A stretch of DNA of 64,000 nt from Thermococcus henrietii (GCF_900198835.1 NZ_LT900021.1:1612001-1676000), one strand, 5' to 3'. Positions 25,661 to 34,947 are shown, counted from the stretch's first letter. Numbers and translations are program-made. The notes: generated by a model from the letters alone, not told the origin.

Positions 25661-26365
25661 ATGCCGAGGGAAAAGGTTGTCCGCGTCTGGGACGAGAGGG
25701 AAATCATCTACACCCCAAAGCGGTGGCGCTACCTCTGGGAGAAGCGCGAGAAGGCCTTAGCCATAATGGAGCGTCTGGCACAGTTCGACCCCCTGCTCTA
25801 CGGGAGCGTCGCGAGGGGCGACGTGAGGAGGGACAGCGACGTGGACATCTTCATCCCGATTAGGGTCCCGAGCTATCTCATAGAGCTGGCCCTGGAAGGC
25901 CTCGTGAGGAGAAGGAAGATAGTCATGGCAACCCCCTGGCACCTGATAAAGGGAGTGATTGAGATTGACGAAGAAACGACCGTGACGTTTCCCCTCATCG
26001 AGCCGACGGACAGGGAGCTGGACTTCTACCGCTGGGGAGGGGCCGTTGATTTGTGGGGCGTCAAAACGAAGGAGCGCGTTCCGGGCGTCAATAAGAAGCT
26101 GATTTTGATAATTCCCACCGAGAGGGGCCACGTCGAGCGCGAGGTGGTTGGAAGGGAGAGCGAGGTCGCCAAAACCCTCGGCGTTAGCGTTGACATAGTT
26201 ACGGAGCGCGTTCACGTCCTCACGAGGAGGGACGCGATTGGAAGAACCGGGGTCTACCTCAACGAGGAGGTTCCGGACTGGATGACCTTTGAGGAGGCCT
26301 TGAAAATAATCGCCGACCGCGACCCGAACGTCAGGAGGAAGGTGAGGGAGCGGGGAGGGGTTTAG
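25661..26365 (+). CDS. Nucleotidyltransferase-fold protein
   Basis: A 234-residue protein with a pol-beta-type nucleotidyltransferase core at about 45-70: LYGSVARGDVRRDSDVDIFI, the GS...DxD motif that binds Mg-NTP. A larger C-terminal part (about 100-234) is outside the minimal MNT type and includes FYRWGGAVDLWG and a basic region (TERGHVEREVVGRESEVAK) that could bind nucleic acid. Unlike minimal MNT antitoxins it is long and has no HEPN partner next to it. Substrate unknown; an RNA-modifying or regulatory role is conceivable. Confidence 0.7.
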   Translation: MPREKVVRVWDEREIIYTPKRWRYLWEKREKALAIMERLAQFDPLLYGSVARGDVRRDSDVDIFIPIRVPSYLIELALEGLVRRRKIVMATPWHLIKGVIEIDEETTVTFPLIEPTDRELDFYRWGGAVDLWGVKTKERVPGVNKKLILIIPTERGHVEREVVGRESEVAKTLGVSVDIVTERVHVLTRRDAIGRTGVYLNEEVPDWMTFEEALKIIADRDPNVRRKVRERGGV

Positions 26366-26371
26366 GGTCGG

Positions 26372-26424
26372 ACTGTATGCAGTACATGAGTTTATAAAGG
26401 GTTGTACTGTATAGAGTACATGAG
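26372..26424 (+). promoter_or_regulatory. TATA box bracketed by two near-identical operators
   Basis: ACTGTATGCAGTACATGAG (26372-26390) and ACTGTATAGAGTACATGAG (26406-26424) match at 17 of 19 positions, 34 bases apart. Each contains a small dyad (ACTG....CAGT; TACT......AGTA). The TATA box TTTATAAAGG (26391-26400) lies exactly between them, and the right copy covers the expected transcription start. Binding of both sites would block TBP/TFB and polymerase, so this looks like a tightly repressed promoter for the following orphan gene. Confidence 0.6.
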
Positions 26425-26429
26425 GAAGT

Positions 26430-27185
26430 ATGTGGAGTAAGCTTGAAAATGGTGACTTCCTCTTTTGGTTTGCTGTAGCCATTGTAATGATACTGGCGGT
26501 TATCGCTGGGATAATGTGGGGAATTCAGTACGTTGGCCCACTTGCTACACTAGGAACAGTTATCATACTTGCGTTCCAAGCATGGTGCAATAAGCAAACT
26601 GCAGAGATTATGAGAGAGCAGGCAGGAATAATGAGACAGAATATGATACTCTCCTTGAAAAAGGAGCATACAGCACAGCTCCAGTATAAAGCTATAGAGC
26701 CTCTCAATGAAATATTCTCCAGACTAAAAATGGAGAACAATAAATTGAGAGTAGAAACGCCTAAAGAATCTGGGATAGAAGTCACAACTGTTGATGCCAG
26801 CTCCCTGCTTAATGGCAACTTGGAGAACAATGAAGACGCTTGGAGACTTCAACTCATAGCATTTGCGACCTCTGTTAATCCAAATTTGGATGTACACCTT
26901 TTGTATGACCTAGTGAAATATCATCTTCCTGAGAAGATTATAGCACATTTCAAAGGGCTAGTGCTTGCAACAGCAAACAGCGATGAATCCAGCTTTAACG
27001 AGCATCTGAACAATATAAAGGGAACACTGAATGCATTTAGAACCTTTATTATGCTTTCAGATGAGTGTCCATACATTAAAGGAGCCATGAATAAAAACGA
27101 GATTTCAGTGTTAATTGAACAAGTGCAAAAACTCAGGGAGAATATTAAAATTGAGACCAAAAAGAAGGAGAAATTCTACTACTGA
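26430..27185 (+). CDS. AT-rich orphan with two membrane helices
   Basis: A 251-residue protein. Two adjacent hydrophobic segments near the N-terminus (FLFWFAVAIVMILAVIAGI; YVGPLATLGTVIILAF) form a hairpin or anchor. They are followed by an amphipathic region with NKQTAEIMREQAGIMRQNM and a soluble, mostly helical domain to a Lys-rich end. Base composition is clearly richer in A and T than its neighbours, with AAT, AAA and ATA codons common, suggesting acquisition by transfer. It has its own two-operator promoter. No family is recognised. A role in defence or stress is only a guess from composition and tight control. Confidence 0.7.
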   Translation: MWSKLENGDFLFWFAVAIVMILAVIAGIMWGIQYVGPLATLGTVIILAFQAWCNKQTAEIMREQAGIMRQNMILSLKKEHTAQLQYKAIEPLNEIFSRLKMENNKLRVETPKESGIEVTTVDASSLLNGNLENNEDAWRLQLIAFATSVNPNLDVHLLYDLVKYHLPEKIIAHFKGLVLATANSDESSFNEHLNNIKGTLNAFRTFIMLSDECPYIKGAMNKNEISVLIEQVQKLRENIKIETKKKEKFYY

Positions 27186-28543
27186 CAGCACTTCTCCTTC
27201 ATGCTCGCGGGCAGAATCTCCTTGAAGCCCGTGTACTTCCAGAGGGCCTTCGGGAGCTTTACAACGCCCTCCTCCGTCTGGTGGTTCTCGAGTATCGCCA
27301 CGATGGCCCTCGATGTCGCTATCGCCGTCGAGTTCAGCGTGTGGACGAACTTCGGCTTCTCGTGGGTCTTGTCGCGGAAGCGGATGTTCAAGCGCCTCGC
27401 CTGCCAGTCGGTACAGTTACTGGCAGAGACGACCTCCCTGAACTTGCCCTGACCCGCCATCCAGGCCTCGATGTCGTACTTTTTAGCCGCTACGTAACCC
27501 AAATCGCCGGTGCAGATGTTCACGACCCTGTAGGGAATCTCAAGCTCCTGGAATATCTCCTCGGCGTTGGCTATGAGCTTCTCGTGCCACTCCCAGCTCT
27601 CCTCAGGCCTCGAATAGACGAACTGCTCGACCTTGTGGAACTGGTGCACCCTGAAGATTCCCTTCGTGTCCTTTCCGGCGGTTCCGGCCTCCTTTCTGAA
27701 GCAGGGGCTAACGCCGACGTAGAGGAGCGGTAAGTCCTTACCGTCGAGGATTTCGTTGGCGTGCATGCCCGCTAACGGGTGCTCCGCCGTCGGAATCAGG
27801 TAGAGGTCCTCACCCTCAACCTTGTATATGACGTCCTCGAAGTCCTCGAAGGTCGTCGCCCCCTCCTCAACGAAGCGACGCACCATGTAGGGCGGGACAA
27901 CCGGCGTGAAGCCCTTCTCGATGAGCTTGTCGAGGGCGAAGCGGATTAAGGCCAAATCCAGTATGACCAGCTCGTTGAGGAGGTAGTAGAATCTCGCACC
28001 GCTCACCTTCGCGGCCCTTTCAAGGTCCGCACCGCGGAGGAGCTCAAGCATGTCAACGTGGAGCCTCGGCCTCCAGCTCAAAACCTCGTACTCCATCTTT
28101 CCGAGGCTCTGCTCCTTGAAGGTCTCAAGGAAGCCCTCCCAGACCTTGGCCTTGCCCCAGAACCTAATCGGCACGTTGTCCTCGTCGCTCTCACCAACCG
28201 GAACGCTCTCGTGGGTGATGTTGGGCAGGCGCCATAGGTAGTAGTCTATTTTCTTCTTTAGGGCCTCAACCTCTTTCTCAAGCTCCTCAATCTGCTTCAC
28301 TATCTCGTTGCTCCTCGCGAGGAGCTCTTCTATCGGCTCTCCAGCCTTCTTGCGCTTGCCTATCTGTATGGCAAGCTGGTTGCGCTCCTTCCTGAGCTGG
28401 TTGATTTTCTTCAGGTTCTCGCGCCACTTCCTGTCGAGTTCGAGGATTTCATCAACCCATTTGACCTTCTCGGTTTCGCCTCTCTTGATGAGGTCCTTTT
28501 TGACGACCTCGGGCTTTTCGCGGATGAGCTTTATGTCGAGCAT
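27179..28543 (-). CDS. serS: Seryl-tRNA synthetase
   Basis: Charges tRNA-Ser. The bacterial/eukaryal type, 454 residues: an N-terminal long coiled-coil arm that grips the tRNA (about 30-100), then the class II core with motif 2 (SPCFRKEAG...GIFRVHQFHKVEQF) and motif 3 (STAIATSRAIVAILENHQ). All are intact. The ATG at 28543 is preceded by AGGTG at good spacing; a GTG nine bases earlier is less likely. The 3' end overlaps the orphan gene by 7 bases tail to tail. Confidence 0.97.
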   Translation of the reverse strand: MLDIKLIREKPEVVKKDLIKRGETEKVKWVDEILELDRKWRENLKKINQLRKERNQLAIQIGKRKKAGEPIEELLARSNEIVKQIEELEKEVEALKKKIDYYLWRLPNITHESVPVGESDEDNVPIRFWGKAKVWEGFLETFKEQSLGKMEYEVLSWRPRLHVDMLELLRGADLERAAKVSGARFYYLLNELVILDLALIRFALDKLIEKGFTPVVPPYMVRRFVEEGATTFEDFEDVIYKVEGEDLYLIPTAEHPLAGMHANEILDGKDLPLLYVGVSPCFRKEAGTAGKDTKGIFRVHQFHKVEQFVYSRPEESWEWHEKLIANAEEIFQELEIPYRVVNICTGDLGYVAAKKYDIEAWMAGQGKFREVVSASNCTDWQARRLNIRFRDKTHEKPKFVHTLNSTAIATSRAIVAILENHQTEEGVVKLPKALWKYTGFKEILPASMKEKCCQ

Positions 28544-28660
28544 AGCCAACACCTAACCAAAGAACGGGGAGGCCTTTAAAAAAGGTTTCCTAAGCTACAC
28601 AACCACCTACACAAAAGCGCTATAAAAGCGCGCGCCGAAGTCCTCAGAGGGGCCGGCGCG

Positions 28661-29743
28661 ATGAAAGCCTACTCGTCGCTTCTCCACAGGTACGAGCGCC
28701 TCTACGAGAGGGCCCTTGAGGAGGGCAACGCGGGAAAGGCGCGTTTCTTCGCCCTCCAGTGCGCCGGCCTCTTGAGAAAGCTCGCATCCGAGGAGTTGCA
28801 GTTCTCGCACTACTACCTTGAAATGGCATTGGAATGGGAGAGAAAGGCGGAGAACGTAGAACACAATGTAAAAATGCAGGGGGATAAAATTGAGAGATTA
28901 ATCACGAGGTCGAGCGTAACCTGGGAGGATGTAGGGGGACTTAGGGAGGCCAAGAAACTCCTTGCGCAGTCAGTTGGAATAATGCTGGCAAAGGTCCCCG
29001 GAAACTTCAAGCCCTGGAAGGGAACTTTGCTCTTCGGCCCACCCGGGACGGGAAAGACGCTCCTCGCCAAAGCCCTCGCCGGCAGCATGAGGGCAACGTT
29101 CATAAACGTCAAGGTGAGCGACGTTCTCAGCAAGTACTTCGGCGAGTCGAGCAAGATAGCATCGTCTATTTACTCAAAGGCCCGGGAGAGAGCTCCAAGT
29201 GTCGTTTTCATAGACGAGTTCGACGCCTTGGCCATGAAGCGTTCCTCGATTGATGATGCCGCGAGGAGACTTTTAGGAACGATACTAGCCGAGATAGACG
29301 GATTCACGGGCAACGAGAAGGTCGTAACCCTCGCCTCTACCAACGCCCCATGGGACCTCGACGAGGCTATGCTCTCCCGCTTCCCACTGAGGATTTACGT
29401 GCCGCTGCCGGATGAAGAGGGAGCGAAGGAAATCTTCCAGATACATCTACGGGGGTTTTCATTGAAGGTCAAGTTGGATTCGCTGGCGAAAACAGCCGTA
29501 AAAAGGCTCTACTCGGGAAGGGAGATAGCGAACTCCTGCACCTTTGCGGTTCTCCACATGCTGGAGGAGATGAACCCCGAGCTGAGCGACCCACTCAAGG
29601 TGGGCTCGATAGCGGGGAAGGAGCTCACGATAAGGCCCCTTGAGGCTAAAGACTTCAAATACGCTTTCAAACGGGTTAAGAGCCCGGTAAAGAAGGAAAT
29701 GTTGAAGAGGTACGAAAGGTGGGCGAGGGAGTACGGCGTTTAG
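28661..29743 (+). CDS. Vps4/katanin-like AAA ATPase with MIT-like N-terminus
   Basis: A 360-residue single-AAA protein. Residues 1-70 are helical (SSLLHRYERLYERALEEGNA...) like a MIT domain. The AAA core has VTWEDVGGLREAKK before Walker A GPPGTGKT (126-133), the pore-loop VSDVLSKYFGESS, Walker B VVFIDEFDALA, and the Vps4-like stretch STNAPWDLDEAMLSRFPLRI. Vps4 proteins disassemble ESCRT-III filaments in division or membrane remodelling. No ESCRT-III (CdvB) gene is nearby and Thermococcales mainly divide with FtsZ, so the substrate here is open. Its 3' end overlaps moeA by 4 bases. Confidence 0.8.
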   Translation: MKAYSSLLHRYERLYERALEEGNAGKARFFALQCAGLLRKLASEELQFSHYYLEMALEWERKAENVEHNVKMQGDKIERLITRSSVTWEDVGGLREAKKLLAQSVGIMLAKVPGNFKPWKGTLLFGPPGTGKTLLAKALAGSMRATFINVKVSDVLSKYFGESSKIASSIYSKARERAPSVVFIDEFDALAMKRSSIDDAARRLLGTILAEIDGFTGNEKVVTLASTNAPWDLDEAMLSRFPLRIYVPLPDEEGAKEIFQIHLRGFSLKVKLDSLAKTAVKRLYSGREIANSCTFAVLHMLEEMNPELSDPLKVGSIAGKELTIRPLEAKDFKYAFKRVKSPVKKEMLKRYERWAREYGV

Positions 29744-30942
29744 CCAAAGAATGTAACCTCAACCTCTTCCCCGGCCTCAAGTATCTCCACGTTCTCGGGA
29801 ACCTCGATGAAGCCGTCCGCATCGATGAAGCTCGTGACGGCACCGCTCCCCTTGAGTATCGGAACGGCCTTCTCGCCCTCAATCCTCACCGGGAGGAACT
29901 GCCTTCTGCCCTTCACCGAGAAGACCTTGTGGGCGAGCTTCTTCTTGACCTTCCTGACCTCGCTCTCCCTTCCGATGAGCCTTCTCAGGAGCGGGGCGAC
30001 GAGCAGGGTGAAGTTCGTCAGACAGCTCGTCGGATAACCGGGGAGGCCGAAGACGGGCTTTCCATTTATCAGGCCGATTATCGTCGGCTTTCCTGGCTGA
30101 ATCGCTATGCCGTGTATCTTAACCTCGCCGAGCTCCTCGATTATCGAGCTGGTCAAATCCCGTATCCCACCGCTCGCGCCACCGCTGAGGAGCACGATGT
30201 CACAGCACTCAACGCCCTTCTCTATCAGGGCATTCAGGCTCTCTCGGTCGTCCTTCGCTATGCCGAGGAAAACCGCTTCACCTCCAAGCTCCCTGACGGC
30301 GTCGGCTATTGCCCTTCCGTTGATGTCGTAAATCTGGCCCGGTTTGAGCTCCTCGCCCGGGAGAACGAGCTCGTTTCCGGTGCTTATGACGGCCACCTTC
30401 GGCTTCCTGAAGACGGGAACCTCGGCCAAACCAACCGCCGAGAGAAGTGCAGTCTCCTTGAAGCCGAGCCTCGTCCCGCGCTTCAGGAGGGGCTTGCCGG
30501 CAGGTATGTCGGCCCCGGCCTTCATGACGCCTAGTCCTGGGTAGGCGGGCTTGTAGATGATTACCTCGTCGCCGTCCCGGTCAACGTCCTCGAACTGTAC
30601 CACCGCGTCGGCGCCTTTGGGCAAAGGAGCGCCGGTGGAGATGTAGACGCTCTCGCCGGGCTTCAGCTCGAAGTCCGGAAAATCACCGGCGTTAACCTCG
30701 CCGGTTACCTTGAGCCTGACGGGCTCGCTCTCGCTCGCCATGAAGGTGTCTTCCGCTCTAACCGCGTAGCCGTCAACGGTGGCTCTGTCAAAAGGTGGCA
30801 CGTTTATCGGCGAAACGATATCTTCTGCAAGAACCCTGCCGAGGGCTTCGCCCAGCGGAACCCTCTCGACCTTTGGTTCGAGCGGGAAGGAGTCTATGAC
30901 CTCGAGGGCCTTTTCAAGGGGCACGACTTTGAGGAACGCCAT
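29740..30942 (-). CDS. moeA: Molybdopterin molybdenumtransferase MoeA
   Basis: Inserts molybdate or tungstate into adenylated molybdopterin; in Thermococcales tungsten is the usual metal, used by aldehyde:ferredoxin oxidoreductases. The 400 residues show the MoeA order: PPFDRATVDGYAVRAED near the N-terminus, YISTGAPLPKGADAVVQFED, VAVISTGNEL, LLSGGASGG, and FGLPGYPTSC, then the C-terminal domain IV. The ATG at 30942 follows GGTGATAGA. It stands alone, tail to tail with the Vps4-like gene. Confidence 0.95.
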   Translation of the reverse strand: MAFLKVVPLEKALEVIDSFPLEPKVERVPLGEALGRVLAEDIVSPINVPPFDRATVDGYAVRAEDTFMASESEPVRLKVTGEVNAGDFPDFELKPGESVYISTGAPLPKGADAVVQFEDVDRDGDEVIIYKPAYPGLGVMKAGADIPAGKPLLKRGTRLGFKETALLSAVGLAEVPVFRKPKVAVISTGNELVLPGEELKPGQIYDINGRAIADAVRELGGEAVFLGIAKDDRESLNALIEKGVECCDIVLLSGGASGGIRDLTSSIIEELGEVKIHGIAIQPGKPTIIGLINGKPVFGLPGYPTSCLTNFTLLVAPLLRRLIGRESEVRKVKKKLAHKVFSVKGRRQFLPVRIEGEKAVPILKGSGAVTSFIDADGFIEVPENVEILEAGEEVEVTFFG

Positions 30943-31015
30943 TCTATCACCGGGAGAAAAGAAAAGCCTTGGCGTATAAATGGGTTGCGTAAACGAGAAC
31001 GTTTAACCGGAAAGC

Positions 31016-31156
31016 TCACCACTCGTCCTCATCTTCCCAGTCTTCGTCCTCCCACTCTTCCTCCCAATCCTCGTCCTCCCACTCCTCCAGCTCGAACTCC
31101 TCGTCGAGGAACTCCTCTTCCTCATCCATCACTTTCTTCTTCTTGGGTGGGTCCAT
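31016..31156 (-). CDS. Very acidic, Trp-rich 46-residue protein
   Basis: An ATG at 31156 with GGGGAGAGT directly upstream opens a 46-residue frame. It starts MDPPKKKKVM, continues with runs of Glu and Asp, and ends with a repeating pattern of Trp spaced by acidic residues (WEDEDW, WEDEDW, DEDEW). About half of the residues are Glu or Asp and five are Trp. The low complexity with maintained frame and good ribosome site suggests a real gene. The basic KKKK patch and acidic tail recall histone- or polymerase-binding tails, but no function can be assigned. Confidence 0.6.
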   Translation of the reverse strand: MDPPKKKKVMDEEEEFLDEEFELEEWEDEDWEEEWEDEDWEDEDEW

Positions 31157-31279
31157 ACTCTCCCCTCGCCTGGAATTTGGTTCAATGACCTATAAACTTT
31201 ATTCCAAAAATTTAAAAGGTCCGGACGCTCCCGATGGGATTTCGAAAAAGGTTTATATCCCCCGTGAGAAGTGGAAACC

Positions 31280-32035
31280 ATGAGGGTTGCGATTGTCACA
31301 AACGACGCGCGGGTCTACTACACCGCCACGAAGGTCCTGAAGGAGTACCGAATCCCCTTCCTGAGCCTGCGCGTTGGCGAGAGGATTCCCTACGACGTTG
31401 AGGTCGTCCTGACGGGTGAGAGGGATAAGGTGGACTTCCCGGTTAAGGTCATCGTTCACGATGAGAACTTCATAGACGAACTCCTCGCGAAGCTCGAAGG
31501 AAGGGAGAGGTTTAAGAACATCTTCATTGCAATAGACCCCGGAGCGAGACCGGGTTTGAGTGTTGTGGCGGATGGGAGGGTTATAGAGGTTCACCGCCTT
31601 GGAAGTCCAAGGGACGTTGAAATCGTTGTGGACCTGCTTGAGAAGTATCCCGGTGCGAGGATAAAAATCGGCCACGGCGCTAAAAGGCACAGGACGATGA
31701 CCCTCAAGGCCCTCGGCGAGATGCTCGGCTACGATTACCCGATAATCGTCGTCAACGAGTTCAGAACGACGCCAAAGGTTGGAGGAATCGAGAGCTCCTC
31801 CGTCGTTGACATAGTCGCTTCAATCAACATCGGCCTGAGGGGCGGAAGGGAGACGACGATAGGGGAGCTCCTCGAGGTAAAAGAACCCACGAAAAGGGAA
31901 ATCGAGGATATTAAGAGGAGGAGTAGGGAGCTGAGTGGGAATATAACAATCCCCTCAAGCCTCGCGAGGGAGGTTGCCCTCGGGAACCTGACCCTTGAGG
32001 AGGCGATTGAACTTCACAGGAGGCGTTCAAGATGA
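31280..32035 (+). CDS. RNase H-fold (RuvC-like) protein, function unknown
   Basis: A 251-residue protein with an RNase H-type nuclease pattern: first strand [15 protein letters not shown] with D86, a later strand IIVVNE with E160, and a helix [13 protein letters not shown] with D177. These three acidic residues are placed as in RuvC and YqgF. The N-terminal 80 residues form a separate alpha/beta domain. The ATG at 31280 lies about 25 bases after a TATA box (GTTTATAT, near 31250), so the message is nearly leaderless. It overlaps cdc48 by 4 bases and is surely coexpressed with it. Confidence 0.6.
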   Translation: MRVAIVTNDARVYYTATKVLKEYRIPFLSLRVGERIPYDVEVVLTGERDKVDFPVKVIVHDENFIDELLAKLEGRERFKNIFIAIDPGARPGLSVVADGRVIEVHRLGSPRDVEIVVDLLEKYPGARIKIGHGAKRHRTMTLKALGEMLGYDYPIIVVNEFRTTPKVGGIESSSVVDIVASINIGLRGGRETTIGELLEVKEPTKREIEDIKRRSRELSGNITIPSSLAREVALGNLTLEEAIELHRRRSR

Positions 32036-34545
32036 TATTCGGAAAGGAACCCGAAAAGGTGGATGAGGTTAAGCTCCGGGTTGCGGAGGCCTTGAAGAGG
32101 GACGTCGGCAGGGGCATAGTTCGCTTTGACAGGAAGTATCAGAAGCAACTCGGTGTTGAACCGGGCGACATCGTTGAGCTCGTTGGGGAGAGAACAACCG
32201 CCGCCATAGTGGCGAACCCGCACCCGGACGATAGGGGACTCGACATAATCAGGATGGACGGTTACATCAGGAGGAACGCAGGGGTGAGCATAGGCGACTA
32301 CGTGACGGTTAAGCGCGCCGAGGTTCAGGAGGCGAAGAAAGTAGTGCTTGCACCAGCCCAGAAGGGAGTATTCATCCAAATTCCGGGTGATTTGGTCAAA
32401 CAGAACCTCCTCGGCAGGCCCGTCGTCAAGGGCGACCTCCTAGTTGCAAGCAACAGGAGCGAGACATACTACGGCGGCTCCCCCTTCGACGACCTCCTAA
32501 GGGGTCTCTTCGAGGCGATGCCGCTAGGCTTCGGCGAGCTCAAGTTCGTGGTTGTAAACACGGTTCCCAAGGGAATAGTCCAGATAACCTACAACACTGA
32601 AGTGGAGGTTCTCCCGCAGGCCGTTGAGGTTCGTGAAGAGAGCATTCCAGAGGTCACCTACGAGGACATCGGTGGCCTAAGCGACGCGATTCAGAAGATT
32701 CGCGAGATGGTCGAGCTTCCCCTAAAGCATCCGGAGCTCTTCGAAAGGCTTGGTATCGAGCCTCCGAAGGGTGTCCTGCTCTACGGTCCTCCGGGAACGG
32801 GTAAGACCCTCCTCGCGAAGGCCGTCGCCAACGAGGCAAACGCCCACTTCATAGCCATCAACGGCCCCGAAATAATGAGCAAGTTCTATGGCGAAAGTGA
32901 GGAGCGCCTAAGGGAGATTTTCAAGGAGGCCGAGGAGAACGCCCCGAGCATCATCTTCATCGATGAGATTGACGCGATAGCGCCGAAGAGGGAGGAAGTC
33001 GTTGGAGAAGTCGAGAAGAGGGTTGTTTCACAGTTGCTTACCCTCATGGACGGTCTCAAGAGCAGGGGCAAGGTAATCGTTATTGCCGCAACCAACAGGC
33101 CCGACGCGATTGACCCCGCGCTGAGAAGGCCGGGACGCTTCGACAGGGAGATTGAGGTCGGCGTTCCGGATAAGCAGGGTAGAAAAGAGATACTCCAGAT
33201 ACACACCAGAGGAATGCCCCTTGAGCCGGACTACGACAAGGCCACCGTCCTCAGGATTCTGAAGGAAATGAAGTCCAAGGGCTCCTTCGATGAGAAAAAG
33301 CTTGAATCGCTGATTCGCAGGGTTGAGGAGGCAAGGGACGAAGGGGAGGTCAAGGAGGCCCTCAAGAGCGAGGGTGAAATCTACGCTGAAGTGCGGAGCA
33401 GGCTCATCGACAAGATGCTCGAGGAGATTGCCGATAAGACGCACGGCTTCGTTGGAGCGGACCTCGCGGCATTGGCCAGAGAAGCCGCGATGGTCGTTCT
33501 GAGGAGGCTGATAAACGAAGGCAAGATAAGTCCCGAGCAGGAGAAGATACCGCCGGAGGTTCTCCAGGAGCTCCGCGTCAGGAAGGAAGACTTCTACGAG
33601 GCGCTCAAGATGGTCGAACCCTCCGCTCTGAGGGAGGTCCTCATAGAGGTTCCCAATGTCCGCTGGGAGGACATCGGAGGTCTCGAAGACGTCAAACAGG
33701 AGCTCAGAGAGGCGGTAGAATGGCCACTCAAGTACCCGAAGGCGTTCGAGAGGCTCGGCATAACGCCCCCAAGGGGCATACTCCTCTACGGTCCGCCGGG
33801 AACCGGTAAGACACTCCTCGCGAAGGCAGTAGCGAACGAGAGCGAGGCCAACTTCATCGGAATCCGCGGGCCGGAAGTTCTGAGCAAGTGGGTTGGCGAG
33901 AGTGAGAAGAGGGTAAGGGAGATATTCAGGAAGGCAAGGCAGGCGGCCCCGACGGTGATATTCATCGACGAGATTGACGCGATAGCGCCCGCGAGAGGTG
34001 CTGAAGGCGACCGCGTTACGGACAGACTCATCAACCAGCTGTTGACTGAGATGGACGGCATAGAGCGGAACAGCGGCGTCGTGGTTATAGCGGCCACCAA
34101 CAGGCCCGACATCCTCGACCCGGCCCTGCTAAGGCCAGGGCGCTTTGACAGGCTCGTGCTCGTTCCAGCGCCCGACGAGAAGGCCAGGTTGGAGATACTG
34201 AAGGTCCACACGAGGCGCGTTCCCCTCGCGAAGGACGTCAACCTTGCCGAGCTCGCCAAGAAGACAGAGGGTTACTCCGGCGCTGACATCGAGGCCCTGG
34301 TCAGGGAGGCGGCGCTCATAGCGATGCGCAGGGTCATGCGCGAACTTCCGAGCGAGCTCGTTGAGAGCGAGAGCGAAGAGTTCCTCGAGAGACTGAAGGT
34401 TTCGAGGAGGGACTTCGAGGAGGCCATGAAGAAAGTCAAGCCTAGCATAACTCCCTACATGATTGAGTACTATAAGAACTTCGAGGAGGGCAGGAAGAGA
34501 AAGCCCGAGAGGGAGCGCGGGGGCGTGGATTACTACACCTTCTGA
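32032..34545 (+). CDS. cdc48: Cdc48/VAT double-AAA unfoldase
   Basis: An 837-residue AAA+ segregase that unfolds proteins for the proteasome and remodels complexes. N-domain: double-psi barrel and four-stranded part (about 1-190). D1: Walker A GPPGTGKT at 252-259, [15 protein letters not shown] region with [12 protein letters not shown]2: Walker A at 587-594, [16 protein letters not shown]1 carries a charged helical insertion (about 405-460, [20 protein letters not shown] and onward). A C-terminal YYTF matches the usual hydrophobic-Tyr tail. Starts within the stop of the RNase H-fold gene (ATGA). Confidence 0.96.
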   Translation: MIFGKEPEKVDEVKLRVAEALKRDVGRGIVRFDRKYQKQLGVEPGDIVELVGERTTAAIVANPHPDDRGLDIIRMDGYIRRNAGVSIGDYVTVKRAEVQEAKKVVLAPAQKGVFIQIPGDLVKQNLLGRPVVKGDLLVASNRSETYYGGSPFDDLLRGLFEAMPLGFGELKFVVVNTVPKGIVQITYNTEVEVLPQAVEVREESIPEVTYEDIGGLSDAIQKIREMVELPLKHPELFERLGIEPPKGVLLYGPPGTGKTLLAKAVANEANAHFIAINGPEIMSKFYGESEERLREIFKEAEENAPSIIFIDEIDAIAPKREEVVGEVEKRVVSQLLTLMDGLKSRGKVIVIAATNRPDAIDPALRRPGRFDREIEVGVPDKQGRKEILQIHTRGMPLEPDYDKATVLRILKEMKSKGSFDEKKLESLIRRVEEARDEGEVKEALKSEGEIYAEVRSRLIDKMLEEIADKTHGFVGADLAALAREAAMVVLRRLINEGKISPEQEKIPPEVLQELRVRKEDFYEALKMVEPSALREVLIEVPNVRWEDIGGLEDVKQELREAVEWPLKYPKAFERLGITPPRGILLYGPPGTGKTLLAKAVANESEANFIGIRGPEVLSKWVGESEKRVREIFRKARQAAPTVIFIDEIDAIAPARGAEGDRVTDRLINQLLTEMDGIERNSGVVVIAATNRPDILDPALLRPGRFDRLVLVPAPDEKARLEILKVHTRRVPLAKDVNLAELAKKTEGYSGADIEALVREAALIAMRRVMRELPSELVESESEEFLERLKVSRRDFEEAMKKVKPSITPYMIEYYKNFEEGRKRKPERERGGVDYYTF

Positions 34546-34570
34546 ATTTTTTGGAAAAGGTTTTATACGT

Positions 34571-34587
34571 TAATCCCCAAGGGATTA
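34571..34587 (+). promoter_or_regulatory. Palindrome at the transcription start of the PRC-barrel gene
   Basis: TAATCCC CAA GGGATTA has perfect 7-base arms. It follows the TATA box (GGTTTTATACG, about 34559-34569) closely, so it covers the region between TATA and the transcription start. A T-run just after the cdc48 stop (ATTTTTT at 34546) separates the transcripts. Likely a repressor site; regulator unknown. Confidence 0.45.
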
Positions 34588-34614
34588 CACGATTAAGCCC
34601 AGGGGTGGCGAAGA

Positions 34615-34947
34615 ATGGTCAAGATAATGGCATCCAAGCTTAGGGATGTGGAGCTAATAACGGACACTGGAATAAGACTCGGATGGGTCTACGACCTCAG
34701 CTTCGACGAGGAGACCGGTGAAATCCTTGTAATCGTCGCCGAGCCCGATGAGGACCTCGACACGAGTGAGTTCGTAACTGACCATGAGGGGCTTCTCCTA
34801 ATCCCCATCAGCGCAGTTAAAAGCATCGGCGAGGTCATAATAATAGACTCCAACAAACTTGCCGTACGCTCGAAACTCAAACACCTTCCAAAAACAACCG
34901 TTCAAAGGACCAAACCCCTCGAAGGGGGTCTGAAGAAAAAGGATTAA
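34615..34947 (+). CDS. PRC-barrel domain protein
   Basis: A 110-residue protein with the PRC-barrel beta fold: ASKLRDVELITDTGIRLGWV, GEILVIVAEPDED, and LLLIPISAVKSIGEVIIID. Archaeal PRC-barrel proteins of this size occur with division or RNA-processing genes; recent work links some (CdpB) to the FtsZ cell-division machinery, but whether this paralogue does so cannot be told from sequence. A basic C-terminal tail (QRTKPLEGGLKKKD) follows the barrel. It overlaps the phosphoesterase gene by 4 bases tail to tail. Confidence 0.8.
   Translation: MVKIMASKLRDVELITDTGIRLGWVYDLSFDEETGEILVIVAEPDEDLDTSEFVTDHEGLLLIPISAVKSIGEVIIIDSNKLAVRSKLKHLPKTTVQRTKPLEGGLKKKD

Noticed and set aside
29719-30534. A 271-codon frame opposite moeA
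   Set aside because: Antisense shadow of moeA; the moeA frame carries all family motifs.
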